Origin: Sciurus carolinensis
Lineage: Eukaryota > Chordata > Mammalia > Rodentia > Sciuridae
DNA length: 64,000 nucleotides
Direction of reading: 5' to 3'
NCBI RefSeq assembly: GCF_902686445.1
Contig: NC_062226.1
Span: forward strand, 14,914,001-14,978,000
Shown: positions 11,686 to 24,173 of the stretch, one piece after another
Position numbering within the stretch: the first letter of the stretch is position 1
How the letters are laid out: each line of letters begins with the position of its first letter
The notes under the pieces: generated by a model
Seen by the model: the letters and a program-made list of their open reading frames with translations, nothing else
Databases searched by the model: none
What the model was told of the DNA's origin: nothing
Position numbers and translations under genes: made by a program

Positions 11686-12423
11686 CTTTATGTGGTCACT
11701 TTCGGGACTAAATTGCTCATCTTATAACTTATGGTTTCTCAGTTCATTACTATAAGTGATTGTAATAGATCTATGCAAAAAATAATCTATGCTTCAAATT
11801 TATTTGGGCAACATTAAACACTGTATCTCTATCTATGTAATTAATAATGTATATTTGAATATTAAATGCTCTTAAAAGACACTTAAAAACATCTCTAGCT
11901 TTTTCTTTGACCCAGAATTTTCCCATTTTGAACCATGGATCTTTAGTTAGTATGGAACACCTGCTTGCATCAAACACAAAATGATCATTGCATAAAATGC
12001 TGGGGAAATATTGCCTCATCTCATATCCTGACCCCTGACCTTTCAAAATAAAAATTTATCTTCTCCATAGACTGTCACGCAACTGTTGTCTGTATTCAGG
12101 CAAGGCCTGTGGGTAGCTGGAGGGAATTTTAAAATTGCTACATGTTGCCATACCAGAGTTATCCTCTGCCAAGTTTTAGTGTCTGGGGAAAATTATTTTA
12201 TTATTGACTAGAATTAATCTCTAAAAAGATATCCAGAGCTGATGATTCAAAGTGATTTGTCTATCTTGTAGCCTATATTTTGCTTTTAAATTGCAAACTT
12301 CTAAATGCCTCATGGCCATTTGTTATTTATCAGACGTCTGTGCTCTCAAGAGCTCCCTTCTATAAAATGGCCATCTTTGAATCATGTTATTTGTGGTGTG
12401 GTGATTATTAGTAGCTGCTCAGA
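11686..12423. other. Unassigned sequence
   Basis: AT-rich unique sequence; no supported gene or repeat. Confidence 0.5.
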
Positions 12424-12480
12424 TTGAGAAATGTTAATAAGAAATTAATTAGACAATGCTGCTGGAGAGAAAACAGAAAA
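12424..12480 (+). repeat. 57-bp direct repeat, copy A
   Basis: Matches 13294-13350 at constant offset 870 with three mismatches. It begins TTGAGAAATGTTAATAAG and ends AAAACAGAAAA. Confidence 0.85.
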
Positions 12481-12869
12481 ATAATGATGGGCAATGGTAA
12501 GAAAACACGGGACACTTTTTGCCCAGTAAGAGTGGCAGAACTTTCAACACTATTAAAAAAATCTCCTAAGTTCTAAGTCACTTAGATTTTGACAAAAAGC
12601 AATGTTCAGGTATTCCTTGAACAATCACCTTGTCCTGGGCATTGTGCGAGAGAGTATAGAGGAAGCAGAGATGGATAAAGTTAATTCCTTGCCTTAAGAT
12701 TCTTGTGCTCATTACTAGAGAGAGGCATGCAACTACAGTACCCATTTACTCTATAAAACAAACCAATGTATACACCACAGAAGATGGACAAAAATTTCTT
12801 ATGAGATGGTGACCTGGGAGTGCTTCACAGAAGTGACATTCAAATTGTGATTTGAAGGTGAAAAGGAAA

Positions 12870-13290
12870 TCTCGCTCTGCTTCCCTCACCCATATCATCT
12901 TCTGCCACTCTGTCATTTGCTCATTACTTTCTTATCTCAGTGGCCTCCTCTCTGGCTCCCACCACAGGACCTTTGCACATGCTATTTCGTGTGCTTGAAA
13001 CCCTAATTTCCTTCTTTGCATCTGGATAATTCTACTTGTCTCTAAAGTCTCAGGTTAAATGTTTCTTCTTAGAGAAGCCTTCCCAAGCCATCCTCCTACA
13101 ACATAAATGACTTCTTCCAAGTTGTTCTTTCTCATCACATTCTGATTCTTTCATTTATGATAAATAGCATAGTTTTTACTTCTGTATTTTTGTACATATT
13201 TATTTCTTATCTACATCATTTTGGAACCTCTATGAAATTACTAACAGGGTCTATTTTGTCCAGTGCTAGATAGTCCATATCTCTTTCAGA
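12870..13290 (+). repeat. L2 LINE 3' fragment
   Basis: Characteristic L2 order: 'GGACCTTTGCACATGCTATT', 'CTCAGGTTAAATGTTTCTTCTTAGAGAAGCCTTCCC' and an AT-rich stretch with 'CATAGTTTTTACTT'. The preceding 12620-12860 may be another degraded L2-like piece. Confidence 0.75.
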
Positions 13291-13293
13291 GAC

Positions 13294-13350
13294 TTGAGAA
13301 ATGTTAATAAGTAATTAATTAGATAATACTGCTGGAGAGAAAACAGAAAA
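13294..13350 (+). repeat. 57-bp direct repeat, copy B
   Basis: Second copy of 12424-12480. It begins immediately after the L2 fragment and runs into the palindrome at 13340-13364. Confidence 0.85.
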
Positions 13351-13364
13351 ACGTTTTCTGTTTT
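13340..13364. repeat. Perfect 11-bp inverted repeat, 3-nt loop
   Basis: AAAACAGAAAA, then ACG, then TTTTCTGTTTT. It starts inside copy B of the direct repeat and ends outside it. Confidence 0.9.
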
Positions 13365-13601
13365 AGCCTGTGATCAGGCTAGCAAGCTCAACAGAGTTTT
13401 AATAATCATTTTTAAAAGTGAATGAATGAAAGCAAGTGGGGCATCTGGAGGCAGATGAGAATCCCGAGCAAAGTCTCCTTGATGCGAACCTATGTGCGTG
13501 CCTGTTCTTACCAGGTTCTTACCGGTATGGGGGATCCAGCTCCCTCTACCACCAGGAATAGGAGGAATTCAGCTGTGTGTAAGGATAAGAGCATGGTTCA
13601 G

Positions 13602-13960
13602 TGTGCTGGTCATCTTTTCATCACTGAGACCAAACTAAACAATTTAAGGAGGAAACATTTATTGGGGGCTCACAATTTCAGTGGTATCAGTCCATCGACG
13701 GCCAACTCCATTGCTCTGCGCCCATCCTGTAGGAAGGGATGGCAGAGGGAAGCTGCTCACCTCGTAGCAGAGAGGGAGGGGGAAAGCCCTCGGGGACTCA
13801 GCTCCTCCAGTCACCTGTAGTTACCACCCCGTCAGTCCTTTAACCAGGATGGACGCGAGGTTACAGTCTCACCTTCCAGTCATTTCGCTCCAGCATTCCT
13901 GCATTAGGCAGGAATTTTGAGGGAGACCTCACATCAAAATCACATTAGGTTACATATGAG
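13602..13960 (-). mobile_element. MaLR-like LTR
   Basis: Plus strand opens TGTGCTGGTCATCTTTTCATC, then 'GAGGAAACATTTATTGGGGGCTCACAATTTCAG' and 'CAGTCCATCGACGGCC', the same family as the LTR at 54041-54452. No internal part is attached, so it is a solo LTR. The right boundary is approximate. Confidence 0.65.
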
Positions 13961-14419
13961 AAGGTGAAAGAACTCCGTGAGGCAAACAGTAACAAATCCC
14001 TGACAGTTAACAGCATTTAAAAAAAAAAAAAATTACCCTCTTTTGGTTCAGGCATCTGGTGTGGACAGCCACGCCTGGGCTTGCCTCTGGCAGAGAGGCC
14101 CCTCTGCTCTGGAGGGAGGGCTCTGTGTGCTGGGAGCTCCTCTCCTTTGCCTACAGGTTGTGATTTCTTTCCACCTTTGCTTTCCAGGACTCTCAGTGCC
14201 ATCAGAATGTTAGACACCCATGGACAAGATTCCTATGTGGGCCTGGCTAAGGGAACACGGGCAGACTTAAGCTGGCTTTGAATAGATATTTAGGCTCAGT
14301 GATGAGAAGCTTCATGATTTACATGGAGTCCAGCATAGCTCACCAGCGCTGGGTGTCCACGTAGCACCTGGGAGCACGATTGTATAAGAGAAGAATGATC
14401 GACCTGACACAAATTGAGC
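13961..14419. other. Unassigned sequence
   Basis: Holds an A14 run at about 14019-14032. No gene is seen; the overlapping short frames on both strands near 14017-14281 are shadows of each other. Confidence 0.5.
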
Positions 14420-14620
14420 CCTGATCAGAGGTCAGGCACTGTGCTAAACACTTTATAACTATTTTCTAACTTAATCTTTCCATTATTATCCTGTGAGCTA
14501 GGGCCTATATTATTTCCATTTTACTCAGGAGAAAAGTCAGGCTCTGAGAGGTGATATTTCTCCCACACTATGAGGTGGTGAAGTTTTGGAGCTCTGCAGC
14601 TTGAGCCTTTGGCTTAGTGC
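14420..14620 (-). repeat. MIR SINE
   Basis: 'CAGAGGTCAGGCACTGTGCTAAACACTTTATAAC', then 'CCATTTTACTCAGGAGAAAAGTCAGGCTCTGAGAGG' in antisense MIR order. Confidence 0.85.
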
Positions 14621-17399
14621 ACATCTCTCTCTGGAATCTGTGATCAGACTAGCAAGATCCCGAAGAGATCCCAGGCGTGTCTTCCTCTCTCTCCTGACGT
14701 GAGAAGCAGGACCACTGACCAGTTCTCAGAAGGTGAGTGGGCTTGGGGGGGCATACTTGCTAGGACTGGTAGTGGAGGATTCGGAATGTTAAACTAAGAA
14801 ATCTGAATTTGTTCTTGAGAAAATGGAAACTATAGGGTTATTTGAGCAAGCAAATAAATGGTATGTGGGAGATAAAAGGGGCAGAAAGTGTCAGCTAGCG
14901 GGTGGGAGTTTTGGCAATCAGACCACAAGGTGCAACAGCAGCCTGACCCAAGGCTCCTGGTTCTGGAGCCTGAACAAGGTGGTGGTGGAGAGGGACTGAG
15001 GAATCCCTTGAGGGCAGAACTGATTGGACTTGGGCACGACTGGAATGGAAAGAGCCGTTGTCACTTAGTGCTGAAATATGCACCCCTCCGTTCCCAGCCA
15101 CAGACTGTACCTCAGCAGATACACTTTAATGATCGGTTGGTATTTACTTAACACCCTCCTTCCACCAAGAAATATGAATTGGCTCCATCTATGAAGAAAC
15201 ATGAGTTCCTGGGGTTTTCTGATTTATATGGCCGCTGTTAAGAAATCGTGGTTGATGTTTTAAAAAGTCCTATCCCACATCCGTAATGATGCTGTACGTG
15301 TCTTCTGTCACACCCGAGTGTATAAGGCCACGCTAATTTTATCTTTACAACATGACCTAATGAACTTTGCTCACTTCAGGATTATTTTCTACCCACTCTC
15401 TAAAGCCTTTTAGGGACAAATGTAATAAATTGAGAATTGAGGCAGACTTTAACAAATTGAAATGAGAAAAGAATAAATATTTCTCAGTTGAGCTAGTTGG
15501 CTAACACAGTGCTAACACATTGTTTGTACCTCACATTTACATCGTTATCTCCACACCAACATATAGTTGTTTTTGTCATTATTGAATGCATGAATGAATT
15601 AAAAAATGAATCTACCTACTAGGATCAGGTGCTGAATTTGATTCTGAATTCTCAGGTAGCTGGGAGGAAAAGGGAAATGCAGTATACAACACACTCCACA
15701 TTACGGAACTCAAGAAAAGAAATATATGTCCTAATGGACAAGCTTTCAGCTTAGCATGGAATTCAATGAGGACCTTCAGATAAGAAATCTTGAGGTAAAT
15801 CATGCTAATTCTTCTTGATGTTGCTTCCCCCAAACTAAGTTTGTTTGATTGATGTGGTGGTTTTTTTTTTTTTTGTATATTTAAAAATTTGGCATGTGGT
15901 CAAAACAGGATACAGAATCCCCAAGTGAAGGTAGAAAGGATCAGTAGGAGGACAGGGGAGCCATGCAGATGGTGGTTCATATAATGACTTAGAAATAAGG
16001 AACTCCCTCCTTCACCTATTTAAACAGAGATGATGATGATGATGATGGTAATGATACCTGCAGAAGATAATATAAGAATGAAATGAAATAATGAATATTG
16101 ATATTCTTAGCACGGAAGTTGACTTGAAGCAAATGTTCAAGAAATGATAGCCCCAGCTGGAGGGGCTCCGGTTGGATGCTTGGACCTGAGGGAACATTCT
16201 CGGAGCGTCTCTCCTTTCGCGTCATTTCCTTCCCCTCCTCCGTCTGTGTCCTGTTAAAGAATGAGAAGTGAGTAGCACCACTGTTAATAAGGCCCTTCCC
16301 TTTCTCTTGGGGCTTCTGTCCTCCAAAGACGAAACCTGTGTGACTGCAGCACTTCTGCTTGGTGACAGCTCAGCCAAATAGGGTCCCACCTACACTCCTC
16401 CGCCCCACATCCCACCTGAGGTCATCTGGGCAAATCTCAGTCTTCTCCAGGGAAATGACAGTGACTTCTCCCCCGTCCCCTCTATTGCCCAACTCAATTC
16501 CTTCAAAATTCTTGTTTGGAGCAAGTCAGTATGCTCCAGCTCCCGAGACAACAGTCAGCAAGCAGACCACGTTTCCACCCTCAGGAAGTTTAACTTTCAG
16601 TAGGAAGAAAAACCCAGTGAATTCAGATAATGAATGTTGTGCAGAAAATGTAACGGGACCAAGTCACTGAAAATGACTAGAGAGCTCTTGATCTGGGGAT
16701 CAGGGAAGGAAGTTCAAGGACATCATGACTGAACCAGACTCTGGGGCAAAGGAGAGCCATCCTGCCATCTAGACAAGAGTCTTCCAGAAGGGAAGGAACA
16801 AGGAGAAGGCCCTGAGATCACCGAGTTTTCGGTGTTCAGATACTGGGAAGGAAGCCATGTGACTGTGTGTGGTGAGGGAGGGGGAGTGAGAGCCACCGAG
16901 ACCAGACCCAGGGCTGGGCCAGAAGAGGACTCTACCCAGCCACAAGGAGGACTGTGGCTGCAGGTCCCCCAGGCAGCGCTTCTGGTGATTGCCGACTGTG
17001 AGTCTTGAAAGAAAGAGCTCCTGATGCAGAGATTTCAGAAACAGCCCCTAATTTTGTTCTCAGGTTAAGCAGGTTACTGAGATTCCCACTTTATAGGTGA
17101 CCAGCCAACAATCTAGAGAACTTCACAGAAAGCCTCGGATTTCTGCAAAAGTTTTAAGTGGTTGTGTTAGGATTTGGGTCTTGGCCTTGTGACTCTGGGC
17201 TGTGGGTCTCTACCCCTGTGTTGAGGTCACCTCTCTCTTCTCCAGTGACTTCCTTTCCTCCTGTTGTCTGTATGGTTCTAGAAGGACATGCAGAGTAGCT
17301 ATCAATTCTTCTTTACTTTAGTTTATTGAATATGTACTGACATCACATCATTATCACCACCCACCACTGCCACTCCCATGATGATATTAACAATGGTTA
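14621..17399. other. Unassigned sequence with short simple repeats
   Basis: 2.8 kb with no supported exon. It contains T14 at 15861-15874 and (GAT)6 at 16029-16047. Short frames on both strands lack domains. Confidence 0.5.
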
Positions 17400-17610
17400 C
17401 AACTTACTTAGCATTTCCTTTACTTTATCCAAGAAACACACTAAGCTCTTGGCATACACCATTGATTTTCCTTCTCCTAATAATTCTAAGAAGTAGGCAT
17501 AATTATCACCTTCACTTTTTAGATGAAAATAAAATGACTGCTCAGAAAGTTTAAGTAAATTGCCCAAGGTCACACAGCAGGTAGCTGGAATTAACTCAGT
17601 CTGAATAGAC
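17400..17610 (-). repeat. MIR SINE
   Basis: 'ACTTACTTAGCATTTCC', 'CTCCTAATAATTCTAAGAAGTAGG' and 'GTAAATTGCCCAAGGTCACACAGCAGGTAG' appear in antisense MIR order; well preserved. Confidence 0.85.
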
Positions 17611-18299
17611 TCTGAACGACTCTGATCTTCACCTCCAACTACATGAGCCAGAGACTGGGTCAGCCTGTGGGGGCCACACGGTGGAATAAATTTGAGTTCC
17701 TGGCCTTAAAAGAGTCACTGTGCAGATGGGGAATCTCTCTTAGGGGAGCTTGGCTTCTGTTCACCTGCCCTGACCTTCCAAAGGAACTGAGAACAGAGCT
17801 TGGTTCTGTGTGATGATTCAGAGAACTAACACCTGTGTCTGAAAAGGCAGGAGTGGAAGAGAAACCGGGCAGGAGGAAGCCATCCAGTGCTACGGATCAG
17901 CACCAGCATCTTGGGAGGGAGAGGGGAAGAACTGCGGACCATGTGAGCAGTTAAGAGGCTCTACCTTGCCATGGGAGATAAGTGGAAATTCTGATTTCCC
18001 CAGACCAGACTATTGAACCATAATCCAGGCTGTGGTTATTTATATTCCCCTAACAGGCTTGTTTACACAACCTGCCCGGATGCAAATCAGCACATGGAAG
18101 CTGTGGAAGCGGCGAGGTGTGCAGCCTGAAGGGACTGGGGGATTGGTTTTAGTCATGTAGTGTTAACACAGCCACACACGACTGCCCACACTTCTGCAGC
18201 TGAGGGAGAGAATAGAACATGCAGTCCCCAGGACACCTGCCGGGTCCTGCCTGAGCAAGAGATAAAGCAAAGAGTGGAATGGACTTTGATTGTGCCAGT
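17611..18299. other. Unassigned sequence
   Basis: No recognisable gene or repeat. Confidence 0.5.
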
Positions 18300-18490
18300 C
18301 CGTTCCTTTCCACCCTGCCTGGCCTTTCTTCTCCAGCCCCATGGCTCACCACATCTCCCGTCCTCCTTCCTGCCTGCATCCTCCATTCCAGACACTACCC
18401 ATTCTGAAGACTGCCTGCTCCTTCATGCTGTTGTGCTCTGCTCAGGCAGTTCCCTCTGCTCAGAATGCCCCTTTCCTCTCTTTGATACAG
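18300..18490 (+). repeat. L2-like fragment
   Basis: 'CAGGCAGTTCCCTCTGCTCAGAATGCCCCTTTCC' is close to the L2 block 'GCTGTTCCCTCTGCCTGGAATGC'. The 125-codon frame 18160-18537 overlapping it is therefore not a gene. Confidence 0.6.
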
Positions 18491-18639
18491 AGTATGCGAT
18501 GTGTATCAGGCACGGGGCACCAGAGGGCTTCGGGTAGGACACAATTCTTACAGTATGCAAATATTTGTTACGTTAGATCTGAGTCAATTTAAACAGAGAC
18601 ACAATATATAATCTTGTTGGTGTAGGCATCACTGCCATT

Positions 18640-20230
18640 TGGGAAACAGTTATTATTTAATTTTTACACAACGTAAAAGTTTTAGCTTGGGGTTCAGTTT
18701 TCCTATGGATGTTCAATTTCTTTGCCAGTATGTGTTAAAAAAAAAAAAAAACCTATTCATCCTCCATTAAATTGCTTTTGCATTTTGTAAAAAATCATTT
18801 GGGTATATTTGAGTAGGTCAATTTGTAGGTTCTTTGTTCTGTTTTACTGACCTATGAATCTAACTCCACCAATATCACACTGTCCCAATTACTACAGCTA
18901 GAAATCCTTGACATTGGATAGAGTGGTATCTCTCATTTTATACTTTGTCAAGAATGTTTCAGTTATTCTAGGTGTTGTGCTTTTCTATATAAATTTTAAA
19001 ATAAACTTGTTTTTATCTACAAAATACCTTGCTGGGTCTTTGATAGGAATTGCATTAAATTTGCTTATTGTTTTAGGAAAAATGTCCATATGCTGAATTT
19101 TTCAATCATGTCTCTATTTACTTAGGTCTTTGATTTCTTTTAGTGGTGTTTTGTAATTTTAAGTGCACAGAATCTGAACGTGATTTGTTAGAGTTATACC
19201 TAATCATTTTATTCTCTCTGGAGTCACAGAGTTATGTTCTTAATTTGTACCCATATGTTCATTTTTAACATATAGGAATGTGAATGGTTTTTGTGTGTTG
19301 ATCTGATCTGTAATTATATAGAACTGAGTTATTAGTTCTTCTTCTTATAGGTTCCCTGGGATTTCCTATGCAGAGTTATGTAATAGCAAGTAGAATAATT
19401 TTATTTGTTCCTTTCAAATTTGATGCTTTCATTTTTTTTTTCTTGCCTCATTGCACTGGCTTAGAACTTTCAGTACTATTTTGTATGAGGGTGATGAGAG
19501 GGGTCAATATTTTCCTGTTCTGATCTTGCAGGGAAAGTAATCAATGTTTTGCCACCAAGATGATGTTTTATGTAGGATTTTTGTAGATGTTGCTAATCAA
19601 ATTGAAACCATTCCCCTATATTCCTAGTATTCTGAAAGCTTTTGTTTTTTTTAAATGAGGAGTAAGTGTTGGGTTTTGTCAGATGCTTTTCCTTCAACAA
19701 CAGATATGATCTTTTGGCATGTCTCCTTGTACCTATTGGAATGGTAGATGACACTGATTGACTTTTGGAAGTTGAACCATTCTTGCTTACCTGAAAAAAA
19801 TCCCACTTGATTATATTTTATCATTCATTTCTTCACACATTTGCATTTTGCTAATATTTTGTTGTGGATTTTTGTGTTTAAATTTATGAGAGATGTTGGT
19901 CTTATAGTTTTCTTGTTCTATCTCCATCTGGTCTTATTACCAGAGTAATAACAGCCTTGTAAAATGTTCCTCCTCTTCTACTTTGTGCAAAAAATTGAAT
20001 GACATTGGTGTTAATTCTTTTTAAATTTTTTGGAATAATTCTAAAGTGGAACTGTCTCGGTGTGGATATTTGTATTGGGTGCTTTTAAAATATAAATTGA
20101 ATTTCTTTAAAGGTTATAGGATTATTTAAATTGCCTGAGTATTTATTGGTTTGCGATTTTTGAGAAATTGGTCCATTTACTCTAAGTTTTCAAATTTCTA
20201 TTTCCTTTTTGGAGTGGAAATCATTCCTTC
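18640..20230 (-). mobile_element. Old L1 ORF2 fragment
   Basis: Antisense L1 ORF2: 'GTGGTATCTCTCATTTTATAC', 'GATAGGAATTGCATTAAATTTGC', 'GGTGATGAGAGGGGTCAATATTTTCC' and later RT-region blocks in antisense order. Heavily mutated; neither end matches an intact L1 terminus. Confidence 0.8.
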
Positions 20231-20367
20231 CCTTGACAAAGGTGCATGTTCTGTAACAAAACACATTCCTTTTTATGTGAGTTTTCAACTTGGACTCTAT
20301 TGTCCTGATCTCCATCCACTTCCTTGTTAATCATTTACATTTGTTTGACTCTTAATTCCCTAAAATA

Positions 20368-20555
20368 GTAGTCCTCAGCGAGCCACAGGATGTTTGGCAA
20401 TTTTCAGAGACATTTGTCACACTGGAAGAGTGTTACTGGCATCAAATAGGAGTGGGGCTATGTATGCTGCCATATATCCTACTATGTGCAGGATAACCTT
20501 CACAACAAAGAGGTACCTGGAGTGAAGTATTGACGTGCTGAGGTGAACAGTCCTG
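20368..20555 (+). mobile_element. MER5A-type hAT-Charlie DNA transposon remnant
   Basis: 'GGATGTTTGGCAATTTTCAGAGACATTTGTCACAC', 'GTGTTACTGGCATCAAATAGG' and 'CATATATCCTACTATGTGCAGGATAACC' follow the MER5A consensus closely. Non-autonomous element without coding capacity. Confidence 0.85.
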
Positions 20556-20621
20556 CCCTGGCCTTGTTCTCCTTGTGGATTCTATAGACCAGCCATGTCT
20601 GCAGCACCTGTGAACTTAAAT

Positions 20622-20632
20622 GTAGAATCTCA
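20622..20632 (+). repeat. Target-site duplication of SINE, left
   Basis: GTAGAATCTCA, repeated exactly at 20868-20878. Confidence 0.85.
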
Positions 20633-20867
20633 TCTGGTGCAGTGGCAAATTCTTGTAATCCAGCAACTCTGGAGGGTGAGGCTGGAGGATTGGATTGCAA
20701 GTTTGAGGCCACCCTCAGCAACTTACCAAGACTTAAAGCAATTTAACCAGACCATGTTTCAAAATAGTAAATAAGTAAGCAAATAAATATATAAGGGACT
20801 GGGGAGTGTAACTCAGTGGTAAAGCACTCCTGGGTTCAATCCCTAGTATCCACACCCCCCCAAAAAA
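20633..20867 (+). mobile_element. B1-ID composite SINE (B1-dID type)
   Basis: Left half is B1/7SL-like ('TGGTGCAGTGGCAAATTCTTGTAATCC', '..GCTGGAGGATTGGATTGCAAGTTTGAGGCC'); right half is ID-like and tRNA-derived ('GGGACTGGGGAGTGTAACTCAGTGG', B box 'GGTTCAATCC'). It ends in a short A/C tail and is bracketed by an 11-bp target-site duplication. This fusion is typical of squirrels and relatives and is the main taxonomic clue in the window. Confidence 0.9.
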
Positions 20868-20878
20868 GTAGAATCTCA
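20868..20878 (+). repeat. Target-site duplication of SINE, right
   Basis: Exact copy of 20622-20632. Confidence 0.85.
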
Positions 20879-20989
20879 AGTCTCACCCCAGACCTACCAT
20901 AGTTAATTCTATAGTTAAAAAAATTACCAGATAATTTATATCTACATTAAAGTTTAAGGACTAATTCTCTGAAACAATTGCTCCCTGTA

Positions 20990-21495
20990 TTAGTACAAAT
21001 TGGTGTTGTAACAAATTACCAGTGGATTAAGTAGATTAAAGTGACATGAATCTGTAATAGTTTAATTCTGGAAAAAGATGTCTGAAATAGGTCTCACTAA
21101 TCTAAAATCATCTTATCAATAATTCTGTTCTTCTGTGTTTTAGGTTCTAGAAGAAAACCTATTTCCTTGCCTTTTATCACTTCTAGAGGCTGCATTCCTT
21201 GGCACTTCTAACTTCAGAGTTAGAAACATATGGCCGAGTCCTTCTCAGACTGCTATTTTTCTCTCTCTTGTCCTGATGTTTATGTCTTGCTCTTGTGCAT
21301 TTAAGGACCCTTGTGACTGCATTGAGACCCATTGGGATAACCAGGCTACTCCATCTGTTTTATGACCAGTTGGTTAGGAAACCTAATTCCATAAGCTAGT
21401 TTAATTTCACTTTGCCACAGAAGGGGATATATTCATAGGATTCAGAGATTAGAATGTGAGTACCTTTTGGAAGGTTATTTTTCTGCCTGGAGCAC
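20990..21495 (-). mobile_element. MLT1-type MaLR LTR
   Basis: Antisense blocks 'GGTGTTGTAACAAATTACC', 'GGTCTCACTAATCTAAAATC', 'TTTAAGGACCCTTGTGAC', 'CCTAATTCCATAAGC' and 'TTATTTTTCTGCC' match the MLT1 LTR in order. Old, with no internal sequence attached. Confidence 0.75.
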
Positions 21496-23919
21496 TCCCT
21501 AACTGGTTTAATCATTAGAACAACTGGGAGAACTCTTCACATGTTTAGCTCTCAGGTCTGAGCCTTATTTTATGGAATCATTTTCCAGGAGTAGTGGATA
21601 AGAATGTGTATTCAAAAAATAAATTTCTAAGTGTCCTGATGGTCACCGTGATGTGGCAGCCCTGGCCATGGCACCTCCTTGGGTAGCCAAGTTCTTTGGA
21701 GCATCATCTCTTTTCCGTCATTCTGGTGAATTCTGGGGAGGGACACAAAGGCTTTTCTTGTGCCTTGGTTTGGACTCTGCCCAGAAGCTGACCTTGAGAC
21801 AAGGAATCAAGAGCAAGATACAGCAGCTGGGTGGTGGGGAAAGAGACAGGAAGGGGAAACGGTTACTAATGGTGGTTATGAAGCATGTTACTGCTACTTG
21901 AAACCAGAGCTTAGTCCTTCTGAAGAACTTTGAGAGGCTGCATAGGCCATCAACTTCAAAGATACGCCACCTGGAAAAAAATAAACTGGGGGTATTTATA
22001 GTTCTGTTGGCTAATGTTTGGCCAGTGTTCCCAAGGGAACATTAATTGCCTGCACTTTTGGTCTTTGCAGAGTGGTGGTCATCTGGTATCAGAGAAAGCA
22101 AAGTGACAGTGGAGGCAGCATTTGGAAGAGAAGTGTGTGCTGAGACAGCAGGACCTGAAGAGGTGCAGGAGGGCTGGGATGCTGGGAGATGCAGGGACCT
22201 GGGACGCGCAGGGAGCTGAGTCTGGGATGTGGAAGAGCATCTTTGTGAAGTCAACAGGTGACGTCGAGGACACAGTACTTACAGAGTAAAAGGAGTCTTA
22301 GGGGAATTCGATCCTCACCCTCAGAACAGAGAAATAGTGGCTCGTACAGATGAGGGGGCAAGAGCCGAAGCTGCTCTTAGCCACCAGAGTCTGGAGCACT
22401 GAGATGCCTTTCCCCTGGTGCCTGTTTGCTTTGTTTTTCTACCTGTGACAGCTCTGCTTTCATTCCCCAGTTCAGAGGCAGAGTCTCATCCCAAATTGAC
22501 CAGCAGCCCAACTGAGAGCAGGGCACAGAGCACGCCTAGTGCAGGAAAAGATCCCAGGACTGGAGTCAGGTGTCTCAACAAAACCACGTCAAGGGATTCT
22601 GCTGAAATGATGCTCGTAAACCCGACCTGGGGGCCGTGTGTATATTGTGATCTCTTTGAATTCTACTTCTTGCCTTCAAAGCCCACATAATAATTGAAAA
22701 GGAAAAAAACCACACACTTTTCAGAAAGATCTAACCCAATATGCCTTTCCTGATCTATGGAATGAGGTAGATCCTCTCCATAATCAAAGCCAGATGCTGA
22801 ATTAGGGACCCTTCCTCTCTGGGCAGGATGAGAGAACCCAAGGCAGGATGATGTGGATTGTTGCCATTGTGCTCATCTCTCCCCTCCACCTCTCCACCAC
22901 CTGCATCTTCTCTCCCTTCTCCCACAAACAGAAGCACCGAGGTTGTCTTTGGGGAGTTAGAGCTCCAGCCAAGCTCTCTTTGCAGTTGCGGAGTCCCAAC
23001 ATTGCCCCCAAGTTCCATGATCCATTATGAATGTTGGCCACTGATACGAGTCCTCTGACCCAATTTCAGTCCTTTCTTTGAAACCAGTGCAGGGGCTTTG
23101 CATTGCTTCTGAGTCACAACTTGGCCTTCTAGCCATTGTTAAGTCCTACCATTGTTCCGGAATTCCAAACTCAATGCCCTCCCTCCCTCTTCTCAACCAG
23201 CCTAGGTTTCCCAAAGAAAAAGAATGCAAAGTGGTACAGATTTACAAGTGTGGCACAGAATAGTGAATTAGAAAAATGGTGACTTACAAGCAATGCAGCT
23301 TGCTATACAGTCTTCATCTTAGCCGGCAATTTTTCTATAGTGTTATTCATAGATATGCAGTTACTCTTGACATTCCTCACTGTTTACCCCGAGCCCTCTT
23401 TAGCACAAAGCATCCTACAGTCTACCTGTGATTCAATAAATAGGCATGAAAAGGGTCTATCTTATTCAGCAAACCTATTCTCCTGGGTGTTTTCCCCCCA
23501 TAGAAAATAAAGCATGCATTGTTGCTGAGGCATAAATTGGATCCGAAGCGTTTTGGAATGTTGCTGTTCTTGTGTGTCTTATGAACATTCATGTGTTTAT
23601 CTCTAAGTTAGCCTGATACACATTGTGCTGTGTTAGCTAAATGTTAAAGTCACCCCCAAGTCACCCCAACAAGAGTGATGTTTTTGAGACAACTAAAACT
23701 TAGCATAAGCTTTATATATAAAATCAATTCTAAGAGGCAAAAGCAAATCCATACTTCTTGCCAAAGGAGGAGAGTGGGCTTATAAGAGCAACGCAACTTG
23801 AGAAAATCTGCTGCTTTTATCATATCTCTTTCTCCCCGAAACTGATGATCAAGCAGCAGTTGAGACAGAGTGCACGTGTTTCATGGGACCGTGGAACAGT
23901 GATACAAAGGAGCACCTGG
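21496..23919. other. Unassigned sequence
   Basis: 2.4 kb of moderately GC-rich sequence. Several frames of 60-90 codons occur on both strands (for example 22418-22690 plus), but none has a domain, signal peptide or splice context that I can support. Confidence 0.5.
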
Positions 23920-24010
23920 AAACCCATTCATTTACGGTTAAGAAGATTGAGGCTCTGAGAATAAAAGATTTCCCAAAGGTCGCACAACTTCCTTTGAATG
24001 AGCTCCCAAG
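23920..24010 (-). repeat. MIR-like fragment
   Basis: 'TTAAGAAGATTGAGGCTCTGAGA' then 'TTTCCCAAAGGTCGCACAAC' is the 3' part of an antisense MIR. Confidence 0.6.
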
Positions 24011-24173
24011 GGTAAGGTTCAGCACATGGGCTCTGCCTTCCTCTGGAATTGTTCCAAAGACTGACTCTATGCCCCTATTACCAAGGGGCTGACGGCAATC
24101 CAGCTTCCTAAATAAGTAGTGCTGATCAGAGGTCAAGACAGCCAATGCGAGGTCTGAACTTAGGAACACAGCT

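Noticed and set aside
13369..14660. A 21-bp near-repeat (TGTGATCAGGCTAGCAAGCTC versus 14640-14660)
   Set aside because: Two mismatches in 21 bases; about one such pair is expected by chance in a window this size.
18160..18537. 125-codon plus frame as a gene
   Set aside because: It overlaps an L2-like fragment, shows no domain, and a competing frame covers the same bases.
20820..20860. A tRNA gene from the B-box motif
   Set aside because: It is the ID half of a SINE; no cloverleaf can be completed.
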